A stretch of 64,000 nt of DNA, taken from the NCBI RefSeq assembly GCF_024105665.1, contig NZ_JAAAMK010000009.1, positions 62,001-126,000 of the forward strand. The letters are read 5' to 3'. Of this stretch, positions 52,715 through 62,035 are shown piece after piece (positions within the stretch are counted from its first letter, which is position 1; each line of letters starts with the position of its first letter). Position numbers and translations under genes: made by a program. The DNA comes from Aliihoeflea aestuarii. Lineage in GTDB: Bacteria; Pseudomonadota; Alphaproteobacteria; Rhizobiales; Rhizobiaceae. The notes beneath the pieces were generated by a model. It had not been told where the DNA came from and ran no database searches. It saw only the letters and a program-made list of their open reading frames with translations.

Positions 52715-53707
52715 ATGGCGTCAAGACAATCCGGGGGCAGTTCGGTTCGCCGCTTCGTGTTCCTTCTGATCGCCATCATCGTCGTGATTGCCGGCTACAC
52801 CTATGGCTGGAACTATGCAGCCGACCGGCTCGTCACCGAAGCCAATGCCCGGGTCGCAGCGATCAACGCGGGCGGCCGCCGTGCCAGTTGCGAGAATGCG
52901 GAGGCGCGCGGCTACCCCTTCCGCATCGGGCTGTTCTGCCGGTCCGTCATGTATGTGGATGCGCCGTCCGGTGTCGCCATCCGCGCCGGGGCCATGCGCA
53001 CCGCCGCGCAGGTCTACCAGCCAAACCGCATCGTCGGTGAACTGGACGGCCCGGCCATCGTCGAATTTCCCGGCCTCAACGCGCAGGAAGTGACGTGGGA
53101 ATCGCTGCAATCCTCGACGCGCCTGACCGGCACGCGCCCGGACATTCTCTCCATGGTCGCGACCAACATCGCGATCGGTCCCGATTCGGCGCCCGCCGGC
53201 CAGCGCCCGGCAGCGTCCGCCGACAGCGCCGAGTTCCACATGCGCCCGGCAGGCAGCGGTCGCGACATAGCCTGGCGCTTCGAGCGCCTCTCGCTCGACC
53301 CGGTATTGCTTGGCGACGGCACGCTGCCGCTCCTGAGCGGCGAGGCCGATGTGAACTTCCCCGTCGACCCCTCCCCGGCCTTTTCGGGAAGCGGACTGCG
53401 AGGCCTCGGCGCAACCATAAATTCGATGGTGCTGCGGACCGCCGGCAACGAAACGGCGGCACGCATCACGGGGCCGATTTCCATCGACGAAGCAGGACTC
53501 ATCGATGCGCAACTGACGATGTCGCTCGAAAACCCGCAGGTCTTCGCGCAGATCATGGCCGAGTTCTTCCCCGCCGCCCGCGACCAGATCCGGATCGCCT
53601 TCATGGGTGTCGCGATGCTCGGCGACACGCCATCCATGCCCGTTCGCATCGAGAAGGGCGCGGTCTCGATCGGCTTCCTGCGGCTGGGCAACATCCCGCC
53701 GGTTTGA
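52715..53707 (+). CDS. DUF2125 domain-containing protein
   Basis: A 330-residue protein with one N-terminal membrane helix (about 12-33) and a large extracytoplasmic DUF2125 domain. Two conserved cysteines near residues 59 and 74 (SCENAEARGYPFRIGLFC) are typical and may form a disulfide. The function is unknown; the family is found across Hyphomicrobiales. GAGG precedes the ATG. It is convergent with the tyrC gene, 3 bp apart. Confidence 0.88.
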   Translation: MASRQSGGSSVRRFVFLLIAIIVVIAGYTYGWNYAADRLVTEANARVAAINAGGRRASCENAEARGYPFRIGLFCRSVMYVDAPSGVAIRAGAMRTAAQVYQPNRIVGELDGPAIVEFPGLNAQEVTWESLQSSTRLTGTRPDILSMVATNIAIGPDSAPAGQRPAASADSAEFHMRPAGSGRDIAWRFERLSLDPVLLGDGTLPLLSGEADVNFPVDPSPAFSGSGLRGLGATINSMVLRTAGNETAARITGPISIDEAGLIDAQLTMSLENPQVFAQIMAEFFPAARDQIRIAFMGVAMLGDTPSMPVRIEKGAVSIGFLRLGNIPPV

Positions 53708-53710
53708 GGC

Positions 53711-54643
53711 CTAGCCGCCCTTCGGCTTCGCTGCCTGACGGCCGAAGTCCGGCACATCGACCTCCTGACCGGCATCGATGATCGAACGGCGGATGTGGCG
53801 CGTGCGGGTGAACAGGTCGAAGAGCTTGTCGCCGTCGCCCCAGCGGATCGCGCGCTGCAGCGAGGCGAGGTCTTCGGAAAACCGCGCCAGCATTTCGAGG
53901 ATCGCGTCCTTGTTGTGCAGGCACACATCCCGCCACATGGTCGGATCGGACGCGGCCAGACGGGTAAAATCGCGAAAACCCGACGCGGAATATTTGATCA
54001 CTTCGCTTTCGGTGACCGACTGGAGGTCGTCGGCCGTGCCCACGATGTTGTAGGCGATGATGTGCGGCAAATGCGAGACGATGGCGAGCACCATGTCGTG
54101 ATGCTGCGGGTCCATCGTGTCGATGTTCGACCCGCATGCGCGCCAGAAATCGGCAAGCTTTTCCAGCGCGGCCGGATCGGTGCCTTCGAGCGGCGTCAGG
54201 ATGCACCAGCGATTGGCGAAAAGTTCGGCAAAGCCGGCATCCGGTCCGGACTTTTCCGTACCCGCAAGCGGGTGGCCGGGAATGAAGTGCACGCCGGCCG
54301 GAATATGCGGACCCATTTGTGCGATCACCGACGCCTTGGTTGAGCCGACATCGGTGACGATTGCGCCCGGTTTCAGCGCGTCCTGGATCGCCATCGCCAC
54401 GGATTCGGACGCCCCAACGGGTACGGAAACGATGACGAGGTCGGCATCGCGCACCGCCTCGGCGGCATCGGCGAGATAGCTGTCACCCAGCCCCAGTTCC
54501 TCGGCGCGTCGCAGCGTGTCGGCGCTTCGCGTGGAAACGACGAGATGGCCGGCCAGCCCCTCGCGGCGGATGATGCGCGCCAGCGACGAGCCGATAAGGC
54601 CGATGCCGACAAGCGCGATACGTTCGAAATGCGGTTTCGTCAC
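53711..54643 (-). CDS. Prephenate/arogenate dehydrogenase (TyrC-type)
   Basis: Oxidative step of tyrosine synthesis. The 310-residue protein has the Rossmann motif VGIGLIGSSLARI near 12-24, the catalytic His segment FIPGHPLAGTEKSGPDAG near 120-137 and SHLPHIIAYNIVG near 190-202. The arogenate or prephenate preference cannot be read reliably. It starts directly after the hisC stop (about 1 bp), a pairing common in rhizobia where the HisC-type aminotransferase also serves aromatic amino acid synthesis. Confidence 0.93.
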   Translation of the reverse strand: MTKPHFERIALVGIGLIGSSLARIIRREGLAGHLVVSTRSADTLRRAEELGLGDSYLADAAEAVRDADLVIVSVPVGASESVAMAIQDALKPGAIVTDVGSTKASVIAQMGPHIPAGVHFIPGHPLAGTEKSGPDAGFAELFANRWCILTPLEGTDPAALEKLADFWRACGSNIDTMDPQHHDMVLAIVSHLPHIIAYNIVGTADDLQSVTESEVIKYSASGFRDFTRLAASDPTMWRDVCLHNKDAILEMLARFSEDLASLQRAIRWGDGDKLFDLFTRTRHIRRSIIDAGQEVDVPDFGRQAAKPKGG

Positions 54644-54644
54644 G

Positions 54645-55742
54645 TCAAATCTTCATGAATTCGGTCAAGGCGGAAACCACGCCACGATTGGCCTCTTCCG
54701 AGCCGATCGTCATGCGCAGCGCGTTGGGAAATCCGTAGCCGGCGACGCGGCGCAGAATATAGCCGCGCTCGGTCAGATACGCATCCGCCGCCTCGGCCGA
54801 GCGCCCGTTCTGCGGGAAATGAACCAGAACGAAATTGCCGACGCTCGGCGTCACGCGCAGGCCGATCTTGGTCAATTCGTCCGTTACCCACGGCAACCAT
54901 GCCTCATTATACGCGACCGCTTCTTCGACATGGTTCCGGTCGCGGATCGCAGCCGCACCTGCCGCGATCGCCAGCGCATTGACGTTGAAGGGGCCGCGCA
55001 CGCGGTTGACCGCGTCGATGATCGCGGCCGGCGCATACATCCAGCCGATGCGAAGCGCCGCAAGGCCGTGGATCTTGGAAAAGGTGCGCGTCATCACGAC
55101 GTTCTGCGACGCCGACACGAGTTCCATGCCGGATTCGTAGTCATTGCGGCGCACATATTCGGCATAGGCCGCGTCGAGCACGAGCAGAACGTGCTTCGGC
55201 AGGCCAGCATGAAGCCGCCGCACGTCCTCGAAGGGCAGATAGGTGCCGGTCGGATTGTTGGGATTGGCGAGGAAGACGATCCTCGTGCGCTCGGTGACGG
55301 CCGCGAGGATGGCATCGACATCCGCGCGCTCGTCCTTTTCCTCGACCACAATCGGCACGCCGCCGGCCGCAAGGATCTGGATGCGATAGACGAGGAAGCC
55401 GTGCTCGGTGAAGATGCCCTCGTCGCCCGCCGTCAGATAGGTCTGCGCAAGAAAACCGAGCAGTTCGTCCGATCCGTTCGAGCACAGGATGTTCTGCGCG
55501 TTCAGGCCGTGAACTTCAGCGATGGCCATGCGCAATTCGGTGGCCGAACCGTCCGGGTAGAATTCGGCATGGGAGAGCACCTGCGCCGCCGCATCTAGCG
55601 CATCCGGCGACGCGCCGAGCGGCGTCTCGTTGGACGACAGCTTGTGAACCTTGCCTTTCGACGCGTCGCCGTGCTTGCCGGGCACATAGGCTGCGATATC
55701 CATCACACCGGGGCGGGGCTGCGGGCGAAGCGTGTCGGTCAT
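54645..55742 (-). CDS. hisC: Histidinol-phosphate/aromatic aminotransferase
   Basis: PLP-dependent class I/II aminotransferase of 365 residues. It has [18 protein letters not shown] near 34-51, [10 protein letters not shown] near 88-97, [12 protein letters not shown] near 159-170, DAAYAEY near 191-197 and the PLP lysine in [17 protein letters not shown] near 219-235. The gene is coupled to tyrC, which points to use in tyrosine/phenylalanine synthesis besides or instead of histidine. The start at 55742 has only a weak ribosome-binding site. It is divergent from metA. Confidence 0.92.
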   Translation of the reverse strand: MTDTLRPQPRPGVMDIAAYVPGKHGDASKGKVHKLSSNETPLGASPDALDAAAQVLSHAEFYPDGSATELRMAIAEVHGLNAQNILCSNGSDELLGFLAQTYLTAGDEGIFTEHGFLVYRIQILAAGGVPIVVEEKDERADVDAILAAVTERTRIVFLANPNNPTGTYLPFEDVRRLHAGLPKHVLLVLDAAYAEYVRRNDYESGMELVSASQNVVMTRTFSKIHGLAALRIGWMYAPAAIIDAVNRVRGPFNVNALAIAAGAAAIRDRNHVEEAVAYNEAWLPWVTDELTKIGLRVTPSVGNFVLVHFPQNGRSAEAADAYLTERGYILRRVAGYGFPNALRMTIGSEEANRGVVSALTEFMKI

Positions 55743-55793
55743 GGTCGATTGTCCACGTTTGGGAAGGCGGCTTTCATCTATCAAGCTTTGCGA

Positions 55794-55822
55794 TTGACGC
55801 AAAGGGCGAGCGTGCCTAAAAG
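55794..55822 (+). promoter_or_regulatory. Candidate sigma-70 promoter of metA
   Basis: TTGACG at 55794-55799 and TAAAAG at 55817-55822 with a 17-bp spacer. Transcription would start near 55829, directly before the riboswitch, which supports it. Confidence 0.6.
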
Positions 55823-55832
55823 CGCCTGAAGA

Positions 55833-55888
55833 CCCGTGGTGATTTGGCCGGTCGGCTTGCAGCCACGTTAAACAAATTGCTAAAGGGC
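55833..55888 (+). ncRNA. SAM-II riboswitch (metA leader)
   Basis: The leader matches the SAM-II (metA) consensus closely: cgtggtgatttgg, then gcttgcagccacgttaaac, then the distal gctaaagg strand that makes the H-type pseudoknot. P1 pairs cgtgg (from 55835) with ccacg (55863-55867). SAM binding would lower metA expression. A terminator hairpin lies 20 bp downstream. Confidence 0.95.
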
Positions 55889-55907
55889 CGCCTGCAACAG
55901 TCCGTCG

Positions 55908-55940
55908 GGACCGGCCGTGAATTCGTCGCCGGTCCTTTTT
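55908..55940 (+). terminator. Attenuator/terminator between SAM-II and metA
   Basis: Stem ggaccggc (55908-55915) and gccggtcc (55928-55935), loop of 12 nt, followed by five T. It lies before the metA ribosome-binding site GGAG at 55947-55950, so transcription must pass it for expression. Confidence 0.8.
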
Positions 55941-55956
55941 CGTTCTGGAGTGCGCC

Positions 55957-56886
55957 ATGCCGATCAAGATCCCCGACCAGCTTCCCGCCCGCGACGTCCT
56001 CGTGCGCGAGGGCGTGTCCGTCATGGACGAGCAGACGGCGCTCCGGCAGGACATACGCCCCCTGCAGATCGGTCTTCTCAACTTGATGCCGAACAAGATC
56101 CGCACCGAAACGCAGTTTGCAAGGCTGATCGGCGCGACGCCGCTCCAGATAGAGTTGACGCTCGTGCGGATCGGCACCCACAAGGCAAGGAACACGCCCG
56201 AGGATCACCTGATCTCGTTCTACCGCACATGGGAGGAGGTTCGCGAGCGCAGGTTCGACGGCTTTATCGTGACGGGGGCGCCTATCGAATTGCTGCCGTT
56301 TGAGGAGGTCGGCTACTGGGAGGAACTGACGCAGATCCTGGATTGGACGACGACGAACGTGCACTCGCCGTTCTTCATCTGCTGGGGCGCGATGGCTGCA
56401 GCCTGGCATTTTCACCAATTGCCGAAATACCCGCTTGAGGAAAAGGCATTCGGCGTGTTCCGCCATCGCAACAACGCGCCCGCATCGCCCTATCTCACCG
56501 GCGTCTCGGACGATTTCGCCGTGCCGGTGTCGCGCTGGACGGAAGTCCGCTCGGCCGACATCCGGCCCGGCTCCGGTCTCGAACTCCTGATGGAATCGGA
56601 TGCGACCGGGCCTTGCATGCTGGCGGAAAGGGCCGGCAACCGCCTCTATATGTTCAATCACATCGAATATGATTCCACGTCGCTGAAGGAAGAATACGAC
56701 CGCGACGTCGCCGCCGGCGTGAAGACGCGGCTGCCCCACGCCTATTATCCCGACGACGACCCGGCACGCGCGCCGCTCAACCGCTGGCGCTCGCACGCCC
56801 ATCTTTTGTTCGGCAACTGGATCAACCAGGTCTACCAGACGACGGCTTATGAGCTCGACGACATAGGCAGATCCGGGCGCCCGTAA
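55957..56886 (+). CDS. metA: MetA-family homoserine O-acyltransferase (acetyl-type by residue 111)
   Basis: First committed step of methionine synthesis. The 309-residue MetA-type protein has the catalytic Cys142 in [13 protein letters not shown], His235 and Glu237 in FNHIEYDS. Residue 111 is Glu (TGAPIE); work on Bacillus cereus MetA showed that Glu111 gives acetyl-CoA preference while Gly111 of E. coli MetA gives succinyl-CoA preference, so this enzyme is predicted to be a homoserine O-acetyltransferase despite its usual name. A SAM-II riboswitch and terminator precede it. Confidence 0.93.
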   Translation: MPIKIPDQLPARDVLVREGVSVMDEQTALRQDIRPLQIGLLNLMPNKIRTETQFARLIGATPLQIELTLVRIGTHKARNTPEDHLISFYRTWEEVRERRFDGFIVTGAPIELLPFEEVGYWEELTQILDWTTTNVHSPFFICWGAMAAAWHFHQLPKYPLEEKAFGVFRHRNNAPASPYLTGVSDDFAVPVSRWTEVRSADIRPGSGLELLMESDATGPCMLAERAGNRLYMFNHIEYDSTSLKEEYDRDVAAGVKTRLPHAYYPDDDPARAPLNRWRSHAHLLFGNWINQVYQTTAYELDDIGRSGRP

Positions 56887-56911
56887 AGGGCCGGATCGGT
56901 CAGGAAACCGG

Positions 56912-57136
56912 TCAGCCGCGCTTTTCTATGACGAAGCGATGACCGCCTTCGACGACCTCGCTCGAAAGGAGCCGGTGGCCGTCTTCCGCGCAGAACGCCG
57001 GAACGTCGATGCTTGCCAGCGGGTCCGTCGTCTCGATGGTCAGCGTGTCGCCGACCGTCATCGCCTGAAGGCGCTTGCGTGTCTTCAACACCGGCAGGGG
57101 ACAGTTCAGCCCCCGAAGATCGTAGATTTCGCTCAA
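56912..57136 (-). CDS. tusA: TusA-family sulfurtransferase
   Basis: A 74-residue cytoplasmic sulfur carrier. Cys12 in the motif RGLNCPLPVLKTRKRL (8-23) takes up persulfide sulfur, and TTDPLASIDVPAFC and HRFVIEKRG complete the two-layer fold. It may feed tRNA thiolation or other sulfur transfer. It starts 7 bp after the L,D-transpeptidase stop on the same strand and is convergent with metA. Confidence 0.92.
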   Translation of the reverse strand: MSEIYDLRGLNCPLPVLKTRKRLQAMTVGDTLTIETTDPLASIDVPAFCAEDGHRLLSSEVVEGGHRFVIEKRG

Positions 57137-57143
57137 GCGGGTC

Positions 57144-58328
57144 TCAGTTGCCGAACAGGCTCATCAGACGGCCAAGACGCGACGGTTGTTCGGTTGGCTG
57201 CGCCGCGACCACCGGCGCTGCGGCCTCTACGGCCTCCGCTGCCGTTTCGGCGGGCGGCGGCGCGGCGGGAGCGGCGACTGGCGCTGATTGCGGTGCGGAG
57301 CGTGTAATCGATGCCGTCGTCACCGCGGGACGCTCGCTCGGCGGACGCGTGGAGACCATGATTCCGGACTGCTCGAAATTCGGCGGTTCCTGGCTGACGC
57401 GTTCACCGCGCGCGCGCTTTCGCGACCAGTCGGCCACGAGCGTCGCTTCCTTGACGCCTGTGATCGACGCTGCGGGCTTCGATGTCGACGTCGACAAAGC
57501 CGAGGTGAATGCGGCGTCGAACGTCGTCTGGTAGGTCTTGTAGGCCGTCTGCAAGGCTTCGGGCTGCGTCGCGGCCGGGCAGGCCCCGGTCGGCGAGAAG
57601 GCGCTCCCGTCGGCGGTGAACTGGTTGAACACGTAGCGGCGCTCGCACACGTCGACCTTCGGCGGCACCTTGGTGATCTCGAAGTGGTCGTAGCCTTCCT
57701 TGAGCATGGTCCAGAATTCGTAATTCGGATCGCTCTTGTAGCGCGCCATGTTCTGCGCGGTCATGCGGAAGGGGAATGCCTGGAGCTGGAATGCCTGCTG
57801 ACCACCCTTGAAGGCATCGCGCGCAAACGCGTAAATCTGCTCCACACTCTCGTCGGTCATCGAATAGCAGCCCGACGATGAACACCCGCCATGCACCATC
57901 AGATGCTGGCCCGAGCGGCCATGCGCGCGGTCGTAGACATTGGGAAAGCCGATGTTGAACGAGAGGTGATAGCTCGAATTCGGGTTCATCTGGTGTGAGG
58001 CCACCGTGTAAAACCCTTCGGGTGCCTGCCGGTCGCCCTCGGTGAATTTCGGGCCGAGCTTTCCCGACCATTTGCAGATTTCATAGGTCTGGACGAGATC
58101 ATAGCGACCGTTGTCCTTCTGCTTCCAGACCTCCAGAACCGCCTCTTCCTTGAAAAGGCGCACCATGATGGGCGACGTGGTCGTCATCCCCTTCGCCTTC
58201 ATCGTCTGAACGATCTTGGCCGGCAATTGCCGCTCGGCCTTCGGCGCGATGTCTTCGAGGGACGCATTGCAGCCCGCCAGCATCGTGGCGGCGGCGAGAA
58301 GGGTTACGTGCGCAAGGCGAAGATTCAT
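57144..58328 (-). CDS. Lipoprotein L,D-transpeptidase (YkuD/ErfK-like)
   Basis: A 394-residue envelope protein. The signal peptide ends in lipobox LAGC (Cys20), so it is lipidated. The YkuD domain (about 52-160) has the catalytic motif HGGCSSSGCYSM with His146 and the nucleophile Cys154. It should make 3-3 peptidoglycan cross-links or attach proteins to the wall. The C-terminal 130 residues are Pro/Ala-rich and low in complexity. The gene precedes tusA by 7 bp. The 135-bp gap upstream to accA carries no visible gene. Confidence 0.92.
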   Translation of the reverse strand: MNLRLAHVTLLAAATMLAGCNASLEDIAPKAERQLPAKIVQTMKAKGMTTTSPIMVRLFKEEAVLEVWKQKDNGRYDLVQTYEICKWSGKLGPKFTEGDRQAPEGFYTVASHQMNPNSSYHLSFNIGFPNVYDRAHGRSGQHLMVHGGCSSSGCYSMTDESVEQIYAFARDAFKGGQQAFQLQAFPFRMTAQNMARYKSDPNYEFWTMLKEGYDHFEITKVPPKVDVCERRYVFNQFTADGSAFSPTGACPAATQPEALQTAYKTYQTTFDAAFTSALSTSTSKPAASITGVKEATLVADWSRKRARGERVSQEPPNFEQSGIMVSTRPPSERPAVTTASITRSAPQSAPVAAPAAPPPAETAAEAVEAAAPVVAAQPTEQPSRLGRLMSLFGN

Positions 58329-58463
58329 GGTCGTGGACGGCTCTCGTTCATCCCGGGCGACGCATGGCGCGATCCGTCCCGTAAAATCCGACGCTAGACT
58401 GGTTAACCTTGAAAAACCCTTACTACAACATAAAAAAGCTGACCACCTGACGCTGGGAGAGTA

Positions 58464-59417
58464 TCAACCGATATTCCGGCCGATGGCCAGGAACTTTTCG
58501 CGGCGATGTTCGCGGTAGTCCATGTTCGCGCTGCGCAGTTCCTCGAAACCGCGCGCGATCTGCTCGCCGGCGGCCTCGATGACGTTCTCGCGCCCGCGAT
58601 GCGCCCCGCCGAGCGGCTCGGCGATGATCCCGTCGATGATCTTCAGGCCGAGCAGATCCTGCGCGGTGATCTTCATGTTCGTCGCCGCATCCTTGGCGCG
58701 GGTGGAATCGTGCCACAGGATCGAAGCCGCGCCTTCCGGCGAAATCACCGAATAGATGGAGTGTTCGAGCATATAGACCTTGTTGGCGACCGCGATGGCG
58801 ATCGCGCCGCCCGAACCGCCCTCGCCGATGACGACGGAAACGGTCGGCACCTTCATGGAAAGGCATTTCGAGGTCGAGCGCGCGATGGCCTCGGCCTGGC
58901 CGCGCTCTTCCGCGCCGATGCCCGGATACGCGCCCGCCGTATCGACCAGTGTGACCATCGGCACGTCGTAGCGATCGGCAAGTTCCATGATGCGCACGGC
59001 CTTGCGGTAGCCCTCGGGCCGCGCCATGCCGAAATTGTGCTTGAGGCGAGTCTTGGTATCGGAGCCCTTCTCCTGGCCAAGAACGGCGATCGGTTGCCCG
59101 CGAAAGCGCGCGAAACCGCCAATGATGGCATTGTCCTCGCCAAAGCCGCGATCGCCGGCGAGCGGTGTGAAATCGGTGAAAAGGCCGGAAACGTAATCCA
59201 CGCAATGCGGCCGGTCGGGATGGCGCGCGACCTGCGCCTTCTGCCACGGCGTCAGTTGCCGGTACGTATCGCGCAACGCCTCGCGCGAGCGCTTTTCCAG
59301 CCGGGCGATCTCGTCGCCGACATCGACCGATTCTCCACTGTCGGCAAGCTTCCTGAGTTCGAGGATCTTGCCTTCGAGGTCTGCGACGGGCTTTTCGAAG
59401 TCGAGATAATTATACAT
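58464..59417 (-). CDS. accA: Acetyl-CoA carboxylase carboxyltransferase subunit alpha
   Basis: First committed step of fatty acid synthesis, with AccD. The 317-residue protein shows the AccA pattern: [23 protein letters not shown] at the start, [22 protein letters not shown] near 69-90, [18 protein letters not shown] near 129-146, [24 protein letters not shown] near 157-180 and [19 protein letters not shown] near 194-212. Length matches. It lies 90 bp after xerD on the same strand, the usual order in rhizobia. Confidence 0.97.
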   Translation of the reverse strand: MYNYLDFEKPVADLEGKILELRKLADSGESVDVGDEIARLEKRSREALRDTYRQLTPWQKAQVARHPDRPHCVDYVSGLFTDFTPLAGDRGFGEDNAIIGGFARFRGQPIAVLGQEKGSDTKTRLKHNFGMARPEGYRKAVRIMELADRYDVPMVTLVDTAGAYPGIGAEERGQAEAIARSTSKCLSMKVPTVSVVIGEGGSGGAIAIAVANKVYMLEHSIYSVISPEGAASILWHDSTRAKDAATNMKITAQDLLGLKIIDGIIAEPLGGAHRGRENVIEAAGEQIARGFEELRSANMDYREHRREKFLAIGRNIG

Positions 59418-59507
59418 GGACTCTCTGGCTTATCCGGAAGATCGGCATGGAAGCGGCCGGGACGGCCAATGCTTGAATGATGCGGGCTTCACATAGCGGT
59501 CGAGACG

Positions 59508-60431
59508 TTAATCGGCAAGCGGATGGTGATTCGAAACCAGTTCGCTCAGTGTCTTGTCGAGAACGTGGGTGTAGATTTGCGTGGTCGAGATGTCGGCATG
59601 GCCCAGCAATTGCTGGACCGCGCGCAAATCGGCTCCGTTCTGCAACAGATGGCTGGCAAAGGCGTGGCGCAGGACGTGGGGCGAAAGGTCGGCGGCCTTG
59701 ATGCCCGCACGCGTGCCCAGCGCCTTCAGCTCGCGCGCCAGCACCTGGCGGGCGACATGCCCTTCGCGCGAGCGGGCCGGAAACAGGAAGCGATTGTCCG
59801 TCCATGCCGGATCGGCCTCGCGCAGATCGACCCACGCCTTGAGCGCGTCCCGTGCCTCCGGTGACAGGGGCACGAGCCGGTCCTTGCCGCCCTTGCCGCG
59901 AACCATGAAGAAGCGTTCGGGCCGCAGCGCAATCGTGAGCGGCAGTTGCACCAGTTCGGAAACGCGCAGGCCCGTCGCATAAAGCAGTTCGGCCATCGCA
60001 TGAAGACGCAGGCAACCGGCACGCGCAGCGCCGGAACGCTCCGGCTGCGCCGCTTCGAGCGCTGCCCGCGCCAAAAGGCGCTCTACGACCGTTTCCCCCA
60101 TGCTTTTGGGCAAGGGGCGGCTCTTGCGCGGCGCATCGATGGTGGCTGTCGGATCGTCGGTGCGCAGACCCTCGGCGTAGAGGAATTTGTAGAACTGGCG
60201 CAGCGCGGACAGACGGCGCGCCTGCGACGACGCGCTGAAGCCGCGGATCGCCAAATCCTCCAGATAGTCGCGCAAATCGGCGGCGGAAGCCGCCGCCACC
60301 CCGCTGCGATGCGCGGCGAATTGCTGGGCATCGTCCAGGTCGCGTCGATAGGCTGCGAGCGTGTTGTCGCTCGCACCGCGTTCCGTGCTCATCATTTCAA
60401 GGAAGGATTCGATCCTCAGGGCACTTGTCAT
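59508..60431 (-). CDS. xerD: Tyrosine recombinase XerD
   Basis: Site-specific recombinase that resolves chromosome dimers at dif with XerC. The 307-residue protein has an N-terminal SAM-like domain (about 6-90) and a catalytic domain with Arg in ATGLRVSEL, Lys in [34 protein letters not shown] with the nucleophile Tyr near residue 285. AAGG lies eight bases before the ATG at 60431. It is a chromosomal housekeeping gene, not a sign of an integrated element; no attachment repeats were found. Confidence 0.95.
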   Translation of the reverse strand: MTSALRIESFLEMMSTERGASDNTLAAYRRDLDDAQQFAAHRSGVAAASAADLRDYLEDLAIRGFSASSQARRLSALRQFYKFLYAEGLRTDDPTATIDAPRKSRPLPKSMGETVVERLLARAALEAAQPERSGAARAGCLRLHAMAELLYATGLRVSELVQLPLTIALRPERFFMVRGKGGKDRLVPLSPEARDALKAWVDLREADPAWTDNRFLFPARSREGHVARQVLARELKALGTRAGIKAADLSPHVLRHAFASHLLQNGADLRAVQQLLGHADISTTQIYTHVLDKTLSELVSNHHPLAD

Positions 60432-60525
60432 GCACCGACCTTCGGCGTGAATCCTTATCGTTTGATGAAGCCGGGGAACCAACGGCGTGTTCCATCCGTT
60501 TGATGCCTGTCAAGGGAACGAGGAC

Positions 60526-60852
60526 ATGGAACACATCGCTGCCATTCTTCTGATGATCGGATGCTCGGGCGACCTCGTCAAATGCGAGGAAATCGCCGTA
60601 CCGACTTTCGCATACGAAACGATGGAAGAATGCGACTCGGATCTTCATTCGGTGCGATCCGCCGCCGATGGAACATATCCGAGGATGTTTGCCGAATGCC
60701 TTTCCGTCGATCCCCTGCTCGTCGAGGCTGATGCCGAGCTGGTCTGGGACATCGAGGACGGCAAGCTGGTCGCGTCCCTTGAGCCATTGGCGGAACCGCA
60801 GGCGACGATTGCGATGTCGAGCGGAGACGCTATTTCGAACCGTTGGGAATAA
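60526..60852 (+). CDS. Conserved hypothetical small protein (108 aa)
   Basis: I do not know its function. It has a hydrophobic start (EHIAAILLMIGC) and four Cys in the first 65 residues (CSGDLVKCEE, MEECDSDL, FAECLSV), suggesting a periplasmic disulfide-bonded protein or a lipid-free anchor. Proteins of this pattern are, from memory, found next to xerD in Rhizobiaceae. AAGGGA lies at good spacing before the ATG. It is divergent from xerD. Confidence 0.7.
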   Translation: MEHIAAILLMIGCSGDLVKCEEIAVPTFAYETMEECDSDLHSVRSAADGTYPRMFAECLSVDPLLVEADAELVWDIEDGKLVASLEPLAEPQATIAMSSGDAISNRWE

Positions 60853-60925
60853 ACGACTTGATTATTAAACCGCATGCACTTCATTTACACGCCGAAGGGC
60901 ATGCCCATCCTACTGGAGGCTGTAA

Positions 60926-61183
60926 ATGAAAAAGACGATGATGGCTTTGGCCGCTACCTTGATGATCGCAGCAGGCTGCACGACCGCCGAGCAGACTGCA
61001 GTCGGCGGCGCAGCACTCGGTGCAGGCGTCGGCGCAATTGCAACCGGCGATGTCGGTGGTGCAGCGGTCGGCGGCCTGATCGGCGGCACGGCCGGCTATT
61101 TGGTTGGCCGCAATCAGCAACGCGACGGCTGGTGCATCTATCGCGACCGCCGCACGGGCGAGCGCTACGAAGCACGTTGCTGA
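60926..61183 (+). CDS. Glycine-zipper lipoprotein
   Basis: An 85-residue outer-envelope lipoprotein. The lipobox AAGC puts the lipidated Cys at residue 18; residues 27-65 hold a Gly-zipper (GGAALGAGVGAIATGDVGGAAVGGLIGGTAGYLVG) typical of 17-kDa-antigen-like membrane-associated segments, and the end carries WCIYRDRRTGERYEARC with two Cys. GGAGG lies seven bases before the start and a terminator follows the gene. Confidence 0.85.
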   Translation: MKKTMMALAATLMIAAGCTTAEQTAVGGAALGAGVGAIATGDVGGAAVGGLIGGTAGYLVGRNQQRDGWCIYRDRRTGERYEARC

Positions 61184-61203
61184 TCCGCTGAAGCGGAAGT
61201 TTA

Positions 61204-61231
61204 AAAAGGGGCGCTCCGGCGCCCCTTTTTC
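61204..61231 (+). terminator. Intrinsic terminator after the glycine-zipper gene
   Basis: Stem ggggcgc (61209-61215) and gcgcccc (61220-61226), loop tccg, with AAAAA before and TTTTT after, so it can also end the converging xylGH transcript. Confidence 0.9.
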
Positions 61232-61239
61232 GTTGACGA

Positions 61240-62025
61240 TCAGGCCGCGATCTTCAGCGCGCCGGGGCCTGGAACCGCACCGGGCGGGCATTTGCCCAAG
61301 ATGATCATGCCGAGCACCTCGTCCTGGCTGACGTCCCCGGTCCGCGCCGTGCCGACCACCTGCCCGTTCTTCATCACAACGACGCGGTCGGCGAGATCGA
61401 ACACGTCGTGGATGTCGTGACTGATCAGGAAGATGCCGATGCCGTCATTCTTGAGCTGCAAAACGAGTTCAGACACCTGCGCCGTTTCCTGCGGGCCGAG
61501 CGCGGCGGTCGGCTCGTCCATGATCAGGATGCGGGCGTTGAAATGGATCGCGCGGGCGATGGCGACCGACTGGCGCTGTCCGCCCGACAGTTTCATCACC
61601 GGTTCCTTGAAACGCTGAAAGCGCGGATTGAGACGCCCCATCACCTTGCGCGTTTCCGATTCCATCGCCACGTCGTCGAGCGTGCCCCAGGGCGTGCGCA
61701 ATTCGCGACCCAGAAAGAGATTGGCGGCGGCGTCCACATTGTCGGCCAGCGCCAGCGTCTGGTAGATCGTCTCGATCCCGTATCTCTTCGCGTCGCGCGG
61801 ATTGGAGATGTCCACGTCCTCGCCATTGACGCGGATCGTGCCGGCATCGCGCCTGTAGGCGCCCGACAATATCTTGATCAGCGTCGACTTGCCCGCGCCG
61901 TTATGGCCCAGAAGCGCGACGACTTCGCCGGGAAAAAGATCGATGCTGGCATCGTCGACGGCATGAATGCCGCCGAACGAAATGGAAATGTTGCTCATTT
62001 CGACGAGCGGAGTGCGGTTTTCCAT
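61240..62025 (-). CDS. Sugar ABC transporter ATP-binding protein (single-domain XylG/FrcA-like)
   Basis: A 261-residue ATPase with Walker A GHNGAGKS near 40-47, the signature [17 protein letters not shown] near 146-162, Walker [14 protein letters not shown] and the H-loop [10 protein letters not shown]. MglA/XylG proteins usually have two fused ATPase domains (about 500 aa); this one has a single domain like FrcA of the rhizobial fructose importer. GGAGGGACAG precedes the ATG at 62025. It is last in the binding protein-permease-ATPase operon. Confidence 0.92.
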   Translation of the reverse strand: MENRTPLVEMSNISISFGGIHAVDDASIDLFPGEVVALLGHNGAGKSTLIKILSGAYRRDAGTIRVNGEDVDISNPRDAKRYGIETIYQTLALADNVDAAANLFLGRELRTPWGTLDDVAMESETRKVMGRLNPRFQRFKEPVMKLSGGQRQSVAIARAIHFNARILIMDEPTAALGPQETAQVSELVLQLKNDGIGIFLISHDIHDVFDLADRVVVMKNGQVVGTARTGDVSQDEVLGMIILGKCPPGAVPGPGALKIAA

Positions 62026-62035
62026 CTGTCCCTCC

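Noticed and set aside
59508-60431. XerD as an integrase of a mobile island
   Set aside because: It pairs with accA as in ordinary rhizobial chromosomes, has the XerD length and motifs, and no attachment repeats or cargo were found.
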